A stretch of DNA of 56,516 nt from Atlantibacter hermannii. Its GTDB lineage: Bacteria; Pseudomonadota; Gammaproteobacteria; Enterobacterales; Enterobacteriaceae. This document shows positions 27,242 through 39,197 of the stretch, one piece after another. Both the position numbers and the translations under genes were made by a program. Each line of letters starts with the position of its first letter. The stretch's first letter is position 1. The notes beneath the pieces were generated by a model. That model did no database searches. It had not been told where the DNA came from and saw nothing but the letters and a program-made list of their open reading frames with translations. The stretch lies in assembly GCF_009907385.1 (NCBI RefSeq), contig NZ_JAAATR010000019.1, positions 1 through 56,516 of the forward strand. Reading direction: 5' to 3'.

Positions 27242-28531
27242 TCAGCGAAACAGCGTCGGGTCGTTAACGGCTTTCGCCACGGCGGCGGTTAACCGGCTTA
27301 ACTGCTCTGGGGCAATCACATACGGCGGCATCAGGTAAATCAGCCGGCCAAACGGCCTGATCCACACTCCCTGTTCGACGAAGAATTTCTGGAGCCGCCC
27401 CATATCAACCGGGGCGCGGGTCTCCACCACGCCAATCGCGCCCAGCACCCGCACATCCGCCACCTGCGGCGACTCCCGGCAGGGAGCCAGCTCGGCGTTG
27501 AGCTGTTTTTCAATCGCAGCGACCTGTTCGCGCCATGCGCCGGTTTCGAGGATCGCCAGGCTTTCCGCCGCAACCGCGCAGGCCAGCGGGTTACCCATAA
27601 ACGTCGGGCCGTGCATAAAGCAGCCCGCTGCGCCATCGCTGAGGGTATTCGCGACATGGCGGGTGGTGAGCGTGGCGGAAAGCGTCATGGTGCCGCCGGT
27701 AATCGCCTTGCCGAGGCATAAAATATCCGGGGTGATGCCCGCATGTTCACAGGCGAACAGCTTGCCGCTGCGGCCAAAGCCGGTGGCGATCTCATCGGCA
27801 ATCAACAGGATGCCTTCGCGGTCGCACATCTTGCGGATGCGCCGCAGCCATTCAGGATGGTAAAAGCGCATCCCGCCCGCGCCCTGCACGATCGGCTCAA
27901 GAATAACGGCGGCGATGTCGTGGCGATGGGCCGCCATCAACCGGGCGAACGGGGCGATGTCCCGCTCGTCGAATTCCTCGTCGAAACGGCTGGCCGGCGC
28001 CGGAGCGAACAGGTTTTCCGGCAGATAGCCTTTCCACAAACTGTGCATCGAATTATCCGGGTCGCACACCGACATCGCGCCGAACGTGTCGCCATGATAG
28101 CCGTGACGGAAGGTCAGAAAACGCTGGCGCGGCTCGCCCCGGGCGTGCCAGTACTGCAACGCCATTTTCATCGCCACTTCCACCGCGACCGAACCCGTAT
28201 CCGCCAGGAAGACGCACTCCAGCGCAGCGGGCGTCATCGCGACTAGTTTGCGGCACAGCGCAATGGCGGAAGGATGGGTGATGCCGCCGAACATCACGTG
28301 GGACATCTGGTCAATCTGGTTTTTCATCGCCGCGTTAAGGCGCGGATGGTTATAGCCGTGGATCGCCGCCCACCAGGATGACATGCCGTCCACCAGCCGC
28401 TCGCCGCTTGCCAGCTCCAGCTCGCATCCCTCGGCCCGCACCACCGGATACACCGGAAGCGGCCGGGTCATCGAAGTATACGGATGCCAGATATGCTGTT
28501 GGTCGAAGGCAATGTCCTGTTGCGTTATCAT
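27242..28531 (-). CDS. bioA: Adenosylmethionine-8-amino-7-oxononanoate aminotransferase
   Basis: BioA makes 7,8-diaminopelargonate, using S-adenosylmethionine as amino donor. The 429-residue class III aminotransferase has IWHPYTSM at residues 14-21, [13 protein letters not shown] near 52, [14 protein letters not shown] near 241 and [18 protein letters not shown] with the PLP lysine near 274. The start abuts the BirA operator and I see no Shine-Dalgarno before it; the N-terminus agrees with E. coli BioA. Divergent from bioBFCD as in other enterobacteria. Confidence 0.96.
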   Translation of the reverse strand: MITQQDIAFDQQHIWHPYTSMTRPLPVYPVVRAEGCELELASGERLVDGMSSWWAAIHGYNHPRLNAAMKNQIDQMSHVMFGGITHPSAIALCRKLVAMTPAALECVFLADTGSVAVEVAMKMALQYWHARGEPRQRFLTFRHGYHGDTFGAMSVCDPDNSMHSLWKGYLPENLFAPAPASRFDEEFDERDIAPFARLMAAHRHDIAAVILEPIVQGAGGMRFYHPEWLRRIRKMCDREGILLIADEIATGFGRSGKLFACEHAGITPDILCLGKAITGGTMTLSATLTTRHVANTLSDGAAGCFMHGPTFMGNPLACAVAAESLAILETGAWREQVAAIEKQLNAELAPCRESPQVADVRVLGAIGVVETRAPVDMGRLQKFFVEQGVWIRPFGRLIYLMPPYVIAPEQLSRLTAAVAKAVNDPTLFR

Positions 28532-28534
28532 GAC

Positions 28535-28569
28535 TTGTAAACCATTTTAAAAAGAATTAGGTTTACGAG
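28535..28569. promoter_or_regulatory. BirA operator between bioA and bioB
   Basis: CTTGTAAACC (from 28534) and GGTTTACGAG (28560-28569) are inverted arms with one mismatch around a 16-base spacer, the known layout of bioO. BirA carrying biotinyl-AMP binds here and shuts both divergent promoters. Confidence 0.92.
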
Positions 28570-28615
28570 TCTACACCGAACCGATAAGAAGCAACACCGT
28601 TTTTGGAGAAGCAAG

Positions 28616-29656
28616 ATGGCTGATTCCCCACGCTGGACACTGTCGCAAGTCACTGCACTGTTTGAAAAACCGCTCCTCGATCTGCTGTTTGAGGCGCAGA
28701 CCGTCCACCGTCAGCACTTCGATCCGCGCCAGGTACAGGTCAGCACGCTGCTGTCGATCAAAACCGGGGCCTGCCCGGAAGACTGCAAATATTGCCCGCA
28801 AAGCTCGCGTTACAAAACCGGCCTCGAAGCCGAAAAACTGATGGAAGTGGAACAGGTGCTGGATTCGGCGCGCAAGGCCAAAGCCGCCGGATCGACCCGT
28901 TTTTGCATGGGCGCGGCCTGGAAAAACCCCCACGAACGCGACATGCCCTATCTGGAGCAGATGGTGCAGGGCGTTAAATCTCTGGGGCTGGAAGCCTGTA
29001 TGACGCTGGGCACGCTGTCGGATAACCAGGCCCAGCGCCTGGCCTCGGCGGGGCTGGATTACTACAACCACAACCTCGACACCTCGCCGGAGTTCTACGG
29101 CAACATCATCACCACCCGCAGCTATCAGGAGCGTCTCGATACCCTGGATAAGGTGCGTGACGCCGGGATCAAAGTCTGTTCCGGCGGCATCGTCGGGCTG
29201 GGGGAAACCGTTACCGATCGCGCCGGGCTATTACTGCAACTGGCGAATCTGCCCACCCCGCCGGAAAGTGTGCCGATCAACATGCTGGTGAAGGTAAAAG
29301 GCACGCCGCTGGCGGACAACGATGACGTCGATGCGTTTGACTTTATCCGCACCATCGCGGTCGCGCGCATCATGATGCCGACCTCGTTTGTGCGCCTTTC
29401 CGCCGGGCGGGAGCAGATGAACGAGCAGACGCAGGCGATGTGCTTTATGGCGGGCGCTAATTCGATTTTCTACGGCTGCAAACTGCTGACCACGCCGAAC
29501 CCGGAAGAGGATAAGGATCTGCAACTGTTCCGCAAGCTGGGGATTAACCCGGCGCAAACGGCGGTGCTGGTGGGGGATAACGAGCAGCAGCAACGGCTGG
29601 AAGCGCAGCTCCAGACGCCGGATACCGATGATTACTACAACGCGGCGGCGGTATGA
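28616..29656 (+). CDS. bioB: Biotin synthase
   Basis: BioB inserts sulfur into dethiobiotin. The 346-residue radical-SAM enzyme has [12 protein letters not shown] with the [4Fe-4S] ligands Cys53, Cys57 and Cys60, CMGAAW near residue 97, and [12 protein letters not shown] near residue 153; Cys and Arg ligands of the second cluster fall in [18 protein letters not shown] and [10 protein letters not shown]. It heads bioBFCD behind the BirA operator and its stop overlaps the bioF start by four bases. Confidence 0.97.
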   Translation: MADSPRWTLSQVTALFEKPLLDLLFEAQTVHRQHFDPRQVQVSTLLSIKTGACPEDCKYCPQSSRYKTGLEAEKLMEVEQVLDSARKAKAAGSTRFCMGAAWKNPHERDMPYLEQMVQGVKSLGLEACMTLGTLSDNQAQRLASAGLDYYNHNLDTSPEFYGNIITTRSYQERLDTLDKVRDAGIKVCSGGIVGLGETVTDRAGLLLQLANLPTPPESVPINMLVKVKGTPLADNDDVDAFDFIRTIAVARIMMPTSFVRLSAGREQMNEQTQAMCFMAGANSIFYGCKLLTTPNPEEDKDLQLFRKLGINPAQTAVLVGDNEQQQRLEAQLQTPDTDDYYNAAAV

Positions 29657-30798
29657 GCTGGCATCAGCGCATCACTGCCGCCCTTGACGAACGACGGGCG
29701 GTCAACGCCCTGCGCGCCCGGATCGTCGGGGAAAGCGACGCCACGGGGTTTATCCACCAGGGCCGACGCTACCGCAATTTTTCCGGTAACGACTATCTGG
29801 GATTAAGCCGCCATCCGGCTCTCGTTGAGGCCTGGCGGCAGGGCGCGCAGCGCTACGGCGTGGGCAGCGGCGGCTCCGGGCACGTGACCGGCTTCCACCA
29901 GACGCATCACCGGCTGGAACAAACCCTGGCCGAGTGGCTGGGTTATCCGCGCGCCTTGTTATTTATCTCCGGATTTTCGGCGAATCAGGCGGTAATTGGC
30001 GCGCTCATGCAAAAAGAGGATCGCATTGTCGCCGACAGGCTGAGCCACGCTTCGCTGCTGGAGGCCGCGAGCTTAAGCCCGGCGACCCTGCGCCGCTTTC
30101 ACCATAACGACGTTGATGCTCTGCAAGCGCTGCTGGACAAACCCCTGACCGGCCTGCAGCTGGCGATCACGGAAGGCGTATTCAGTATGGATGGCGACCG
30201 CGCGCCGCTGGCGGAGATCGCAGCGGTAAAACGCAACGCGCTGTTGATGGTGGATGACGCCCACGGCATCGGCGTGGTGGGCGAGGGCGGGCGCGGCAGC
30301 TGTGCGGCGGCAAACGTCAAACCGGATATTCTGGTGGTGACCTTCGGCAAAGCCTTTGGCCTGAGCGGCGCGGCGGTGCTGTGCAGTGAGGATCTGGCGG
30401 ATTACTTATTGCAGTTCGCCCGCCACCTGATTTACAGCACCGCCATGCCGCCCGCCCAGGCGCACGCGCTGCAAACCGCCGTTGCGGTGATCCGGCAGGC
30501 GGATCAACAACGCGCCGCGCTTCAGGCCCATATCGCGCGTTTTCGCCGTCGGATGGCGGATATCCCGCTCCGGTTAGCCGATTCTCAAACCGCCATTCAG
30601 CCGATTATCGTCGGGGACAACCAACGCACCCTGCAACTGGCCGCCCGCCTGCGCGAACGCGGGCTGTGGGTGACCGCCATCCGCCCGCCGACGGTGCCGG
30701 CGGGCAGCGCCCGCTTGCGTATTACTCTCACCGCTGCCCATACCGAAAGCGATATCGACGCACTGCTGGAGGCGCTCCATGACATCACCCGTGAATAA
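29653..30798 (+). CDS. bioF: 8-amino-7-oxononanoate synthase
   Basis: BioF condenses pimeloyl-ACP with alanine. The 381-residue PLP enzyme has [10 protein letters not shown] near residue 46, [19 protein letters not shown] near 71, [16 protein letters not shown] near 200 and [13 protein letters not shown] with the PLP lysine at 233. It overlaps bioB by four bases and bioC by 20 bases, a tight packing like that of other enterobacterial bio operons. Confidence 0.96.
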   Translation: MSWHQRITAALDERRAVNALRARIVGESDATGFIHQGRRYRNFSGNDYLGLSRHPALVEAWRQGAQRYGVGSGGSGHVTGFHQTHHRLEQTLAEWLGYPRALLFISGFSANQAVIGALMQKEDRIVADRLSHASLLEAASLSPATLRRFHHNDVDALQALLDKPLTGLQLAITEGVFSMDGDRAPLAEIAAVKRNALLMVDDAHGIGVVGEGGRGSCAAANVKPDILVVTFGKAFGLSGAAVLCSEDLADYLLQFARHLIYSTAMPPAQAHALQTAVAVIRQADQQRAALQAHIARFRRRMADIPLRLADSQTAIQPIIVGDNQRTLQLAARLRERGLWVTAIRPPTVPAGSARLRITLTAAHTESDIDALLEALHDITRE

Positions 30799-31537
30799 AT
30801 CCGCTGTCGCCGCCGCCTTTGGCCGCGCCGCCGCGCACTATGACAAGCACGCCGCGTTTCAGCGCGCAAGCGGCGAGCGGCTGTTGCGCCTGTTGGATAA
30901 AACATCGTTTGCCCGGGTGCTCGACGCGGGTTGCGGCACCGGCTACTTCAGCCGCTACTGGCAGCAGCGGGGGAGTGACGTGACGGCGCTGGATCTCTCC
31001 GACGCGATGCTGAGCGCCGCCGAGGCGAATCAGGCGGCGCAGCGCTACCTGGAGGGCGATATTGAAAACCTGCCGCTGGCAGCGGAAAGCGTCGATTTAG
31101 CCTGGAGCAACCTGGCGGTGCAGTGGTGCGGCGATCTTGCCGCTGGGATCCGCGAACTGTGGCGGGTGACGCGTCCCGGCGGACGTATCGCCTTCAGCAC
31201 CCTGGTTGCCGGATCCCTCGACGAGCTGCACCAGGCGTGGCGCGACGTGGATAACGCCTGCCACGCCAATACGTTTTTGCCCGTCGGGACAGTGCGGGAA
31301 GCCTGCGCGCCGTACCCGCTGCACTGGCAGCAAAGCCCGCTGACGCTGCATTTCGCCGATCCGCTCAGCGCCATGCAGTCGCTGAAGGGCATCGGCGCGA
31401 CCCATCTGCATCGTGGACGTGAAAACCGAGTATTGACCCGTCGCCAGCTACAGCAGCTGGCGCTGGCCTGGCCGCAGCAGGGCGGACGCTTTCCGCTGAC
31501 CTATCAACTTTTTTGTGGAGTAATCATCCGTGAATAA
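30779..31537 (+). CDS. bioC: Malonyl-ACP O-methyltransferase
   Basis: BioC caps malonyl-ACP as a methyl ester so that fatty acid synthesis can build pimelate. The 252-residue SAM methyltransferase has motif [16 protein letters not shown] near residue 44, LDLSDAML near 67, [19 protein letters not shown] near 88 and the family-typical [14 protein letters not shown] near 200. It starts inside bioF and ends eight bases inside bioD. Confidence 0.95.
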   Translation: MTSPVNKSAVAAAFGRAAAHYDKHAAFQRASGERLLRLLDKTSFARVLDAGCGTGYFSRYWQQRGSDVTALDLSDAMLSAAEANQAAQRYLEGDIENLPLAAESVDLAWSNLAVQWCGDLAAGIRELWRVTRPGGRIAFSTLVAGSLDELHQAWRDVDNACHANTFLPVGTVREACAPYPLHWQQSPLTLHFADPLSAMQSLKGIGATHLHRGRENRVLTRRQLQQLALAWPQQGGRFPLTYQLFCGVIIRE

Positions 31538-32207
31538 ACGCTGGTTTATCACCGGAACCGACACCGAAGTGGGCAAAACCGTCGCCAGCTGCGCGCTGTT
31601 GCAGGCGGCAAACCGCGCGGGCTATCGCACCGCCGGGTATAAGCCCGTCGCCTCCGGCAGCGACCTCACCCCTGATGGCGTGCGCAACGGCGATGCGCTG
31701 GCGCTTCAGCGCAACAGTTCGCTGGAACTGGGATATCGCGAAGTTAACCCGTATGTGTTTGAAGAACCGACTTCGCCGCACCTGGTCAGCCGCACTACTG
31801 GTATCGCGATTGACCGCGCCGTGATGTCGCAGGGGCTGGCGGCGCTGGAACAGAAAGCCGACTGGGTGCAGGTGGAAGGCGCGGGCGGTTGGTTTACTCC
31901 GCTCAGTGAAACGTACACCTTTGCCGACTGGGCGAGGGAACAACAGCTGCCGGTGATCCTGGTGGTGGGCGTTAAGCTGGGCTGTATCAATCACGCCATG
32001 CTGACCGCCGCCGCAGTGCAGGCCGCCGGGCTGCGGCTGGCGGCCTGGATCGCCAATGACGTTGCGCCGCCCGGCGCGCGTCATCAGGACTATTTAGCCT
32101 CGCTTCAGGCGCGTATCCCCGCGCCGATGCTGGGAGAAATCCCGTGGCTTGACGACCCGTTTACGCAGGATACAGGCCGTTTTCTGGATATCTCCCTGCT
32201 GGATTAG
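31530..32207 (+). CDS. bioD: Dethiobiotin synthetase
   Basis: BioD closes the ureido ring with CO2 and ATP. The 225-residue protein has the P-loop GTDTEVGKT at residues 9-17, YKPVASG near 36, and [12 protein letters not shown] near 115. The start is GTG, overlapping the bioC end; GTGAATAAACG matches the usual [12 protein letters not shown]-terminus. Its stop overlaps by four bases that of the convergent ABC ATPase gene. Confidence 0.95.
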   Translation: MNKRWFITGTDTEVGKTVASCALLQAANRAGYRTAGYKPVASGSDLTPDGVRNGDALALQRNSSLELGYREVNPYVFEEPTSPHLVSRTTGIAIDRAVMSQGLAALEQKADWVQVEGAGGWFTPLSETYTFADWAREQQLPVILVVGVKLGCINHAMLTAAAVQAAGLRLAAWIANDVAPPGARHQDYLASLQARIPAPMLGEIPWLDDPFTQDTGRFLDISLLD

Positions 32208-32914
32208 CAGTGAATCAAGGGCAGCAGGCGCGGGTTATCGAGCTGCGACACGCTGCCCTGGGCCACGCTTCTGCCCTTGTGCAACAGACAGAAGCGCCCG
32301 GCGACGCGGCGGATAAACGACATCCGCTGCTCCACCATCAATATCGACAGGCCGAAATCGCGGTTCAACCGCAGCAGCACATCCCCCAGCTTGTGAATAA
32401 ACCCGGCGCTGTTGCCGCGCGTCGGCTCATCCAGGATCAGCAACCTCGGCTGGGCCACCAGCGCATTGGCCAGCGCCAGCCGCTGCTGATTTTCATCGCT
32501 CAACACCGCGCCGCGCGCGTGGCGCAGCGGATAAAGTTCGGGAAACAGCGAAAAGGTTGATTCCGGGATCGCGCCGTGGGTGTCACCGGCGGCGCGCAGG
32601 GCGATTTGCAGATTCTCCTCTACCGTCAGGCCGGAAAAAATCCGCCGGTCGTGCGGCACGTAGCCGATACCCAGCGCCGCGCGCATATCGGCGCTGGCGT
32701 CGTTCAACTGCTGCGGCGCCAGCGCGCCATGCCGCCAGACGATCGTGCCGCTCCGGACCGGCAGATGCCCGGTAATGCAGTTCAGCAGCGTGGTTTTGCC
32801 CATTCCCTGTGCGCCGGTGATGCAAACGCACTCTCCCGGCAGCATCTCCAGATCGACATTCCACAAAACATGGCGTTCGCCATAAAACTGATTCACTGAA
32901 TGCAAACTCAACAT
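32204..32914 (-). CDS. Orphan ABC ATPase of the LivF/UrtE type with degenerate signature
   Basis: A 236-residue ATP-binding protein resembling the branched-chain amino acid (LivF) and urea (UrtE) subunits. Walker A GAQGMGKTT is at 34-42 and Walker B LLILDEPT at 158-165, both intact. The signature, LSGGQ in the family, reads LSDENQ at 138-143, so both glycines are lost; the Q-loop position, often Gln or Glu in relatives, has His88 in YVPHDRRIF. The switch region ILMVEQ at 191-196 is as usual for LivF/UrtE. No permease, binding protein or second ATPase gene lies nearby. CAGGAG lies five bases before the ATG. It may be a relict of a lost transporter or a reused ATPase. I do not assign a substrate. 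Confidence 0.8.
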   Translation of the reverse strand: MLSLHSVNQFYGERHVLWNVDLEMLPGECVCITGAQGMGKTTLLNCITGHLPVRSGTIVWRHGALAPQQLNDASADMRAALGIGYVPHDRRIFSGLTVEENLQIALRAAGDTHGAIPESTFSLFPELYPLRHARGAVLSDENQQRLALANALVAQPRLLILDEPTRGNSAGFIHKLGDVLLRLNRDFGLSILMVEQRMSFIRRVAGRFCLLHKGRSVAQGSVSQLDNPRLLPLIHC

Positions 32915-33260
32915 AAGCGCTCCTGAGTTATACCGCGGCGGGTTTGAGGATGCTGCAATTCTTCTGCCAGTGTGGTCGCCGATTAGCCAGGAGAGGAAAA
33001 ATTAAGAATAAACTCACACATTCGGCGTATTCCCGTTTTTACGCGTGATAACGCAAGATAGCGCTGCACTTTAACAGTGCTTTAACATTCAGCGCTGGTG
33101 CAGCGGGATTCTACCGGCCGCTACGGTTGCGCAACGATTTTGCCCCGCGTGCCAGGTTTGGCAAAAAACCACCAGAATTAGCGATAAATTTTTTTTTACC
33201 CAACCGGCACACCAAAAGCAGGGTTTCTGCCGGGCGGCAGGGCATCAGGGCTGCAACCAC

Positions 33261-33283
33261 TTATCCACTATTCCTGTGGATAA
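33261..33283. promoter_or_regulatory. Pair of inverted DnaA boxes upstream of uvrB
   Basis: TTATCCACT at 33261-33269 matches the DnaA box at eight of nine positions, and TGTGGATAA at 33275-33283 is a perfect box on the other strand, five bases away. DnaA involvement upstream of uvrB has been reported in E. coli. Confidence 0.65.
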
Positions 33284-33578
33284 CCTTGTGCATTAGAGTT
33301 AGAAAACTGGTGGGAAGCGAGAGAACACGCGGGCTGCGCATGAATTGACGCGAAAGGCGGCTGATAAATATTTAGCTTATTTTCCAACAAATTATATAAA
33401 ATCAATGGTTGTCAAAAAAGTGTCATCGCCTGCCATAAAACTTTCATTACCTTGCTTGACAAATGTTAAAAACCCGGTTCGTTTGGGGATAACCCCTGTC
33501 AGCCAGTGAAATGGCGCGTTTGCGTCTTTTCAGCGACTGGCAACGGCTAATTATTTGTCTTATCTCAAGTCTATCCTG

Positions 33579-33598
33579 TACTGGTTTTTTATCCAGTC
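33579..33598 (+). promoter_or_regulatory. LexA (SOS) box of uvrB
   Basis: TACTGGTTTTTTATCCAGTC fits CTG-N10-CAG with flanking TA and T. It is 70 bases before uvrB, which is an SOS gene in E. coli. Confidence 0.85.
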
Positions 33599-33667
33599 TT
33601 TTGCGTTGGCAAATTGACCGTGAGGGAGTAAAATTATCCATTCCCCTCGCAACGCGTCAGGTATCCC

Positions 33668-35689
<2,022 letters not shown>

Positions 35690-35698
35690 TTGCCGGGT

Positions 35699-36607
35699 TT
35701 ACCCCATCTTCTGGACCACTTTATCCAGTGCCGCCCGCAGCAAATGCCTGTCGTGGCGGTAGGGGATGTCCTCCGCTTCCAGCGGCTCCTGAATAATGAC
35801 CTTATCTACCAGCCCGGAAACATCGACTTTCGGGCCAACCACCACGGCATCCACCAGCGGCTTACCGACATAACGTTCCATAATGGCCAGTTTTTCCGGG
35901 ATCGACAGCTGCGCCGCAGGAACGCTCAGCTCGCGACCTAAATTGCCGATGTAGACCACCGGAGCGGGAGTGCGTCTCAGCGCCTGAGCGAGATCCGGCA
36001 ACAGCAGCAGCGGCATCAGGCTGGTGTAAAAACTCCCCGGCCCCATCAGGATCAAATCCGCCTCACCAATAGCCTGTAGCGCCTCGCGGGTCGCTGGCGC
36101 AGTGGGGTACAACGACAGCTGCTGCGGCGGCTCGCGTAGCTGATCGATATTGACCTCGCCGTAGACATCGTTGCCTTCAGCATCGGTTGCCATCAGGTCC
36201 ACCGGTTGCTCAGACATCGGGATCAAAAATGCGTCCACTTTCAGCAGGTTTCTTATTAAATTGATGGCTTCTAACGGCCTGACGCTCAAGTGATCCAGCG
36301 CTTTCAACATCAGGTTTCCGAGGTTATGGCCGGATAATTCGCCATTACCGCTAAAACGGTACTCAAACATCGCCGAAGCGACGCTCGGTTCGGTAATTAA
36401 CTGGTTTAAGCAGTTGCGCATATCACCCCAGGCGATACCTCCTTCGGAACGGCGAATGCGACCCGTGGATCCCCCGTTATCGGTTGTGGTCACGATACCG
36501 GTCAGGCGTGAGCCCAGAGAGGAGAGCGAAGACATCACGCGTCCTAAACCATGCCCGCCGCCGAGCGCCACCACCCGGTCTAAATCCGCTAAGGTGCGAT
36601 TACGCAT
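35699..36607 (-). CDS. ybhK: YvcK/GlmR-family protein YbhK
   Basis: A 302-residue cytoplasmic protein of the YvcK (gluconeogenesis factor, CofD-like) family. The N-terminal [18 protein letters not shown] and [12 protein letters not shown] near residue 41 form the nucleotide-sugar pocket known from Yvc[17 protein letters not shown] near residue 188 is also family-typical. In Gram-positive bacteria YvcK affects cell-wall precursor supply; the role in enterobacteria is not settled. It converges on uvrB nine bases away and is read away from moaA. Confidence 0.92.
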   Translation of the reverse strand: MRNRTLADLDRVVALGGGHGLGRVMSSLSSLGSRLTGIVTTTDNGGSTGRIRRSEGGIAWGDMRNCLNQLITEPSVASAMFEYRFSGNGELSGHNLGNLMLKALDHLSVRPLEAINLIRNLLKVDAFLIPMSEQPVDLMATDAEGNDVYGEVNIDQLREPPQQLSLYPTAPATREALQAIGEADLILMGPGSFYTSLMPLLLLPDLAQALRRTPAPVVYIGNLGRELSVPAAQLSIPEKLAIMERYVGKPLVDAVVVGPKVDVSGLVDKVIIQEPLEAEDIPYRHDRHLLRAALDKVVQKMG

Positions 36608-36680
36608 AGATGTTCCTTCATTCTGTTGATAAGCAATACGTTAGCTCAAACCATAAAAAAGACGAACCTTGCGGATTAAA

Positions 36681-36694
36681 ATGATGCATGTCAA
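36681..36694 (+). promoter_or_regulatory. Weak FNR-like site upstream of moaA
   Basis: The minus strand reads TTGAC-ATGC-ATCAT, matching TTGAT-N4-ATCAA at eight of ten positions. Anaerobic induction of moaA is known in E. coli, but this site is not proven. Confidence 0.25.
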
Positions 36695-36744
36695 AACAAA
36701 ACCGCGAGTTTTACGTATTCTGTAACGAAATCGCAGAATAACAT

Positions 36745-36768
36745 CGTTATATACAAGTTTATACAGCG
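36745..36768 (+). promoter_or_regulatory. ModE-type site of moaABCDE
   Basis: A 24-base site, CGTTATATAC at one end and TATACAGCG at the other, has the size and outer bases of the modA operator at 14137-14160. ModE activates moaA in E. coli, so molybdate would switch mod off and moa on. Confidence 0.75.
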
Positions 36769-36837
36769 AAATTGAACATGGCAGGCGGGTTTAATCCACG
36801 CTACTATGCCAGTAACCCGCTTCATAATGTGAAGCAT

Positions 36838-36942
36838 ACACTCAAGCCTCTTTGCCTACGTCAATGATATGGCAGTTTGGCCGTGACAAACGTCACCAGG
36901 GTGCAGAAAGAAATGCCTGCATCTCCCGTATCTGGAAAGGTG
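36838..36942 (+). ncRNA. Moco-type riboswitch in the moaA leader
   Basis: The leader resembles the Moco RNA motif upstream of E. coli moaA. Visible helices are TGCC with GGCA around 36853-36874, the hairpin GTGAC-AAAC-GTCAC at 36882-36895, and TGCAG with CTGCA around 36902-36921. The segment CTCCCGTATCTGGAAAGGTG at its 3' end, which holds the moaA ribosome-binding AAAGG (36936-36940), is as in E. coli. Known members lower moaA translation when molybdenum cofactor is present. Confidence 0.85.
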
Positions 36943-36945
36943 TAC

Positions 36946-37935
36946 ATGGTCTCTCAACTTACCGATGCCTTCGCGCGTAAGTTTTTTTACTTACGTTTGT
37001 CGATTACCGATGTGTGTAACTTCCGTTGCACCTACTGCCTGCCGGATGGCTACAAGCCTGCCGGGCACACCAATAAAAGCTTTCTGAGCGTCGAAGAAAT
37101 TCTCCGCGTGGCGCGCGCGTTTGCCAACATGGGCACCGAAAAAGTGCGCCTGACCGGCGGCGAGCCGTCGTTGCGTCGCGACTTCACTGACATCATCGCC
37201 GCCATCCGTGAAAACGAAAATATTCGTCAGATCGCCGTGACCACTAACGGCTACCGGCTGGCGCGCGACGTCGCCGCCTGGCGCGATGCCGGATTAACGG
37301 CGATTAACGTCAGCGTCGACAGCCTTGACGCCCGCCAGTTTCACGCGATTACGGGCCAGGACAAATTCCATCAGGTGATGGACGGCATTGACGCCGCCTT
37401 TGATGCCGGTTTCAGCAAAGTTAAAGTCAATACCGTGCTGATGCGCGACGTGAATCATCATCAGCTCGACACCTTCCTTAACTGGATCCAGCCGCGCCCC
37501 ATTCAGTTACGCTTTATCGAGCTGATGGAAACCGGCGAGGGCAGCGATCTGTTCAAAAAGCACCATATCTCCGGCATGACGCTGCGTGATGCGCTGCTAA
37601 AGCGCGGCTGGATCCATCAGATCCGCCAGCGCAGCGACGGTCCGGCCCAGGTGTTCTGCCACCCGGATTACGCGGGTGAAATTGGCCTGATCATGCCGTA
37701 TGAGAAAGATTTCTGCGCCAGCTGCAACCGGCTGCGGGTCTCCTCGCTGGGCAAACTGCACTTATGCCTGTTTGGCGAAGGCGGCGTGGATCTGCGCGAT
37801 TTGCTGGAGCAGGATGCTCAGCAAGCGGCGCTGGAAGCGCGTATCGCCGAGGCGCTGCACCATAAAAAACAGACGCATTTCCTGCATCAGGGAAATACCG
37901 GGATCACTCAGAATCTGTCATACATCGGCGGTTAA
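36946..37935 (+). CDS. moaA: GTP 3',8-cyclase (molybdenum cofactor synthesis protein A)
   Basis: MoaA rearranges GTP to 3',8-cyclo-GTP, which MoaC turns into cyclic pyranopterin monophosphate. The 329-residue radical-SAM protein has CNFRCTYC (Cys24, 28, 31) for the first [4Fe-4S] cluster, [18 protein letters not shown] for the second (CX2CX13C, near 257-274), and the C-terminal double Gly that enters the active site. The ATG at 36946 is chosen: AAAGG is five bases upstream and [13 protein letters not shown] matches the family start. Confidence 0.96.
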   Translation: MVSQLTDAFARKFFYLRLSITDVCNFRCTYCLPDGYKPAGHTNKSFLSVEEILRVARAFANMGTEKVRLTGGEPSLRRDFTDIIAAIRENENIRQIAVTTNGYRLARDVAAWRDAGLTAINVSVDSLDARQFHAITGQDKFHQVMDGIDAAFDAGFSKVKVNTVLMRDVNHHQLDTFLNWIQPRPIQLRFIELMETGEGSDLFKKHHISGMTLRDALLKRGWIHQIRQRSDGPAQVFCHPDYAGEIGLIMPYEKDFCASCNRLRVSSLGKLHLCLFGEGGVDLRDLLEQDAQQAALEARIAEALHHKKQTHFLHQGNTGITQNLSYIGG

Positions 37936-37956
37936 GCCGGTCCTCAGGAGAACACT

Positions 37957-38469
37957 ATGAGCCAGGTGAGCGCAGAATTTATTGCGACGCGTATCGCTAT
38001 TCTTACCGTTTCCAGTCGTCGTGGCGAAGAGGATGACACCTCGGGCCACTATTTACGCGATGCCGCGCATGACGCCGGGCATCACATCGTGGATAAAGCG
38101 ATTGTTAAAGAGAACCGCTACGCCATCCGCGCCCAGGTCTCCGCCTGGATTGCCGATGACAACGTGCAGGTGGTGCTGATTAACGGCGGTACCGGCTTCA
38201 CCGATGGCGACCAGGTGCCGGAAGCGCTGCTGCCGCTGTTCGATCGCGAAGTGGAAGGTTATGGCGAACTGTTCCGCATGCTCTCTTTTGAAGAGATCGG
38301 CACCGCCATGATGCAGTCCCGCGCGGTGGCGGGGATTGCCAACCGCACCTTGATTTTCGCGATGCCGGGCTCGACGCGCGCCTGCCAGACCGCCTGGGAA
38401 CATATCATTTCCGGCCAGCTGGATGCCCGTAACCGCCCGTGCAACTTCCACCCTCATTTGAAGAAATAA
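37957..38469 (+). CDS. moaB: MoaB, MogA-like molybdopterin protein
   Basis: A 170-residue protein of the MogA/MoaB fold that binds molybdopterin. Motifs are [16 protein letters not shown] near residue 14, [17 protein letters not shown] near residue 72 and the C-terminal family segment [15 protein letters not shown]. In E. coli MoaB is not needed for cofactor synthesis, where MogA does the adenylation, so its role is uncertain. Second gene of moaABCDE, 21 bases after moaA, and two bases before moaC. Confidence 0.94.
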   Translation: MSQVSAEFIATRIAILTVSSRRGEEDDTSGHYLRDAAHDAGHHIVDKAIVKENRYAIRAQVSAWIADDNVQVVLINGGTGFTDGDQVPEALLPLFDREVEGYGELFRMLSFEEIGTAMMQSRAVAGIANRTLIFAMPGSTRACQTAWEHIISGQLDARNRPCNFHPHLKK

Positions 38470-38471
38470 CC

Positions 38472-38954
38472 ATGTCGCAACTCACTCATCTTAACGCCGC
38501 TGGCGAAGCCCATATGGTGGACGTCAGCGCCAAAGCCGAAACCGTGCGGGAAGCGCGCGCCGAAGCCTTTGTCACCATGCGTGCCGACACCCTCGCCATG
38601 ATCGTCGACGGCAGCCATCATAAAGGCGATGTGTTCGCCACGGCGCGTATCGCCGGGATCCAGGCCGCAAAACGCACCTGGGAGCTGATCCCGCTGTGTC
38701 ATCCGCTGTTGCTCAGCAAAGTGGAAGTGCAGCTGGAGGCCGAACCGGAACATACCCGGGTGCGCATCGAAGCGGTGTGCCGTCTGAGCGGTAAAACCGG
38801 GGTAGAGATGGAGGCGCTGACGGCGGCATCGGTGGCGGCGTTAACCATTTACGACATGTGCAAAGCGGTGCAAAAAGACATGGTGATCGGCCCGGTGCGA
38901 CTGCTGGCGAAAAGCGGCGGTAAATCCGGTGATTTCAGCGTGGAGGAGTCATGA
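38472..38954 (+). CDS. moaC: Cyclic pyranopterin monophosphate synthase
   Basis: MoaC turns 3',8-cyclo-GTP into cPMP. The 160-residue protein has [18 protein letters not shown] near residue 50, LIPLCHPL near residue 73 and [24 protein letters not shown] near 112, with the catalytic Lys in [18 protein letters not shown]. The start at [17 protein letters not shown] is taken from family agreement; an in-frame start 11 codons earlier would lie in moaB. The end overlaps moaD by four bases. Confidence 0.95.
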   Translation: MSQLTHLNAAGEAHMVDVSAKAETVREARAEAFVTMRADTLAMIVDGSHHKGDVFATARIAGIQAAKRTWELIPLCHPLLLSKVEVQLEAEPEHTRVRIEAVCRLSGKTGVEMEALTAASVAALTIYDMCKAVQKDMVIGPVRLLAKSGGKSGDFSVEES

Positions 38955-39196
38955 TTAACGTTCTGTTTTTCGCGCAGGTGCGTGAACTGGTCGGTTGCGA
39001 CCGCCTGGAAATTGCTGAAGCCTTCCCGACAGTGGAATCCCTGCGTCAGCATCTCGAAAGCCGGGGAGGGCGCTGGGAGCTGGCGCTGGAGTCCGGCAAA
39101 CTGCTGGCGGCGGTGAATCAGACGCTGGTCGCATTCGATCATCCGCTGAGCGAGGGCGATGAAGTGGCCTTTTTCCCGCCGGTCACCGGAGGCTGA
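38951..39196 (+). CDS. moaD: Molybdopterin synthase small subunit
   Basis: MoaD carries the sulfur for molybdopterin synthesis as a C-terminal thiocarboxylate. The 81-residue ubiquitin-fold protein ends in PPVTGG, the double-glycine tail that MoeB activates and that inserts into MoaE. ATGA overlap with moaC, and one base before moaE. Confidence 0.96.
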   Translation: MINVLFFAQVRELVGCDRLEIAEAFPTVESLRQHLESRGGRWELALESGKLLAAVNQTLVAFDHPLSEGDEVAFFPPVTGG

Positions 39197-39197
39197 G

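Larger units (their letters stand above)
32915..33667. other. Gene-free leader region of uvrB
   Basis: About 750 bases without a convincing gene. One open frame of 73 codons (33127-33348) has no start signal or recognisable sequence. The region holds two DnaA-box-like sites, a TTGACA at 33456-33461 without a clear -10, and the LexA box. Upstream control of uvrB over several promoters is known in E. coli. The rest is AT-rich and unassigned. Confidence 0.6.
36608..36945. other. Control region between ybhK and moaA
   Basis: The 338-base gap between divergent ybhK and moaA holds, from left to right, an FNR-like half-conserved site (36681-36694), a ModE-type site (36745-36768) and a folded leader RNA (36838-36942). 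The frame of moaA is open to 36877, but these extra 23 codons lie in the leader RNA and are read as untranslated. Confidence 0.7.

Noticed and set aside
33127-33348. 73-codon frame in the uvrB leader
   Set aside because: No ribosome site, no family likeness, and it crosses the DnaA boxes.
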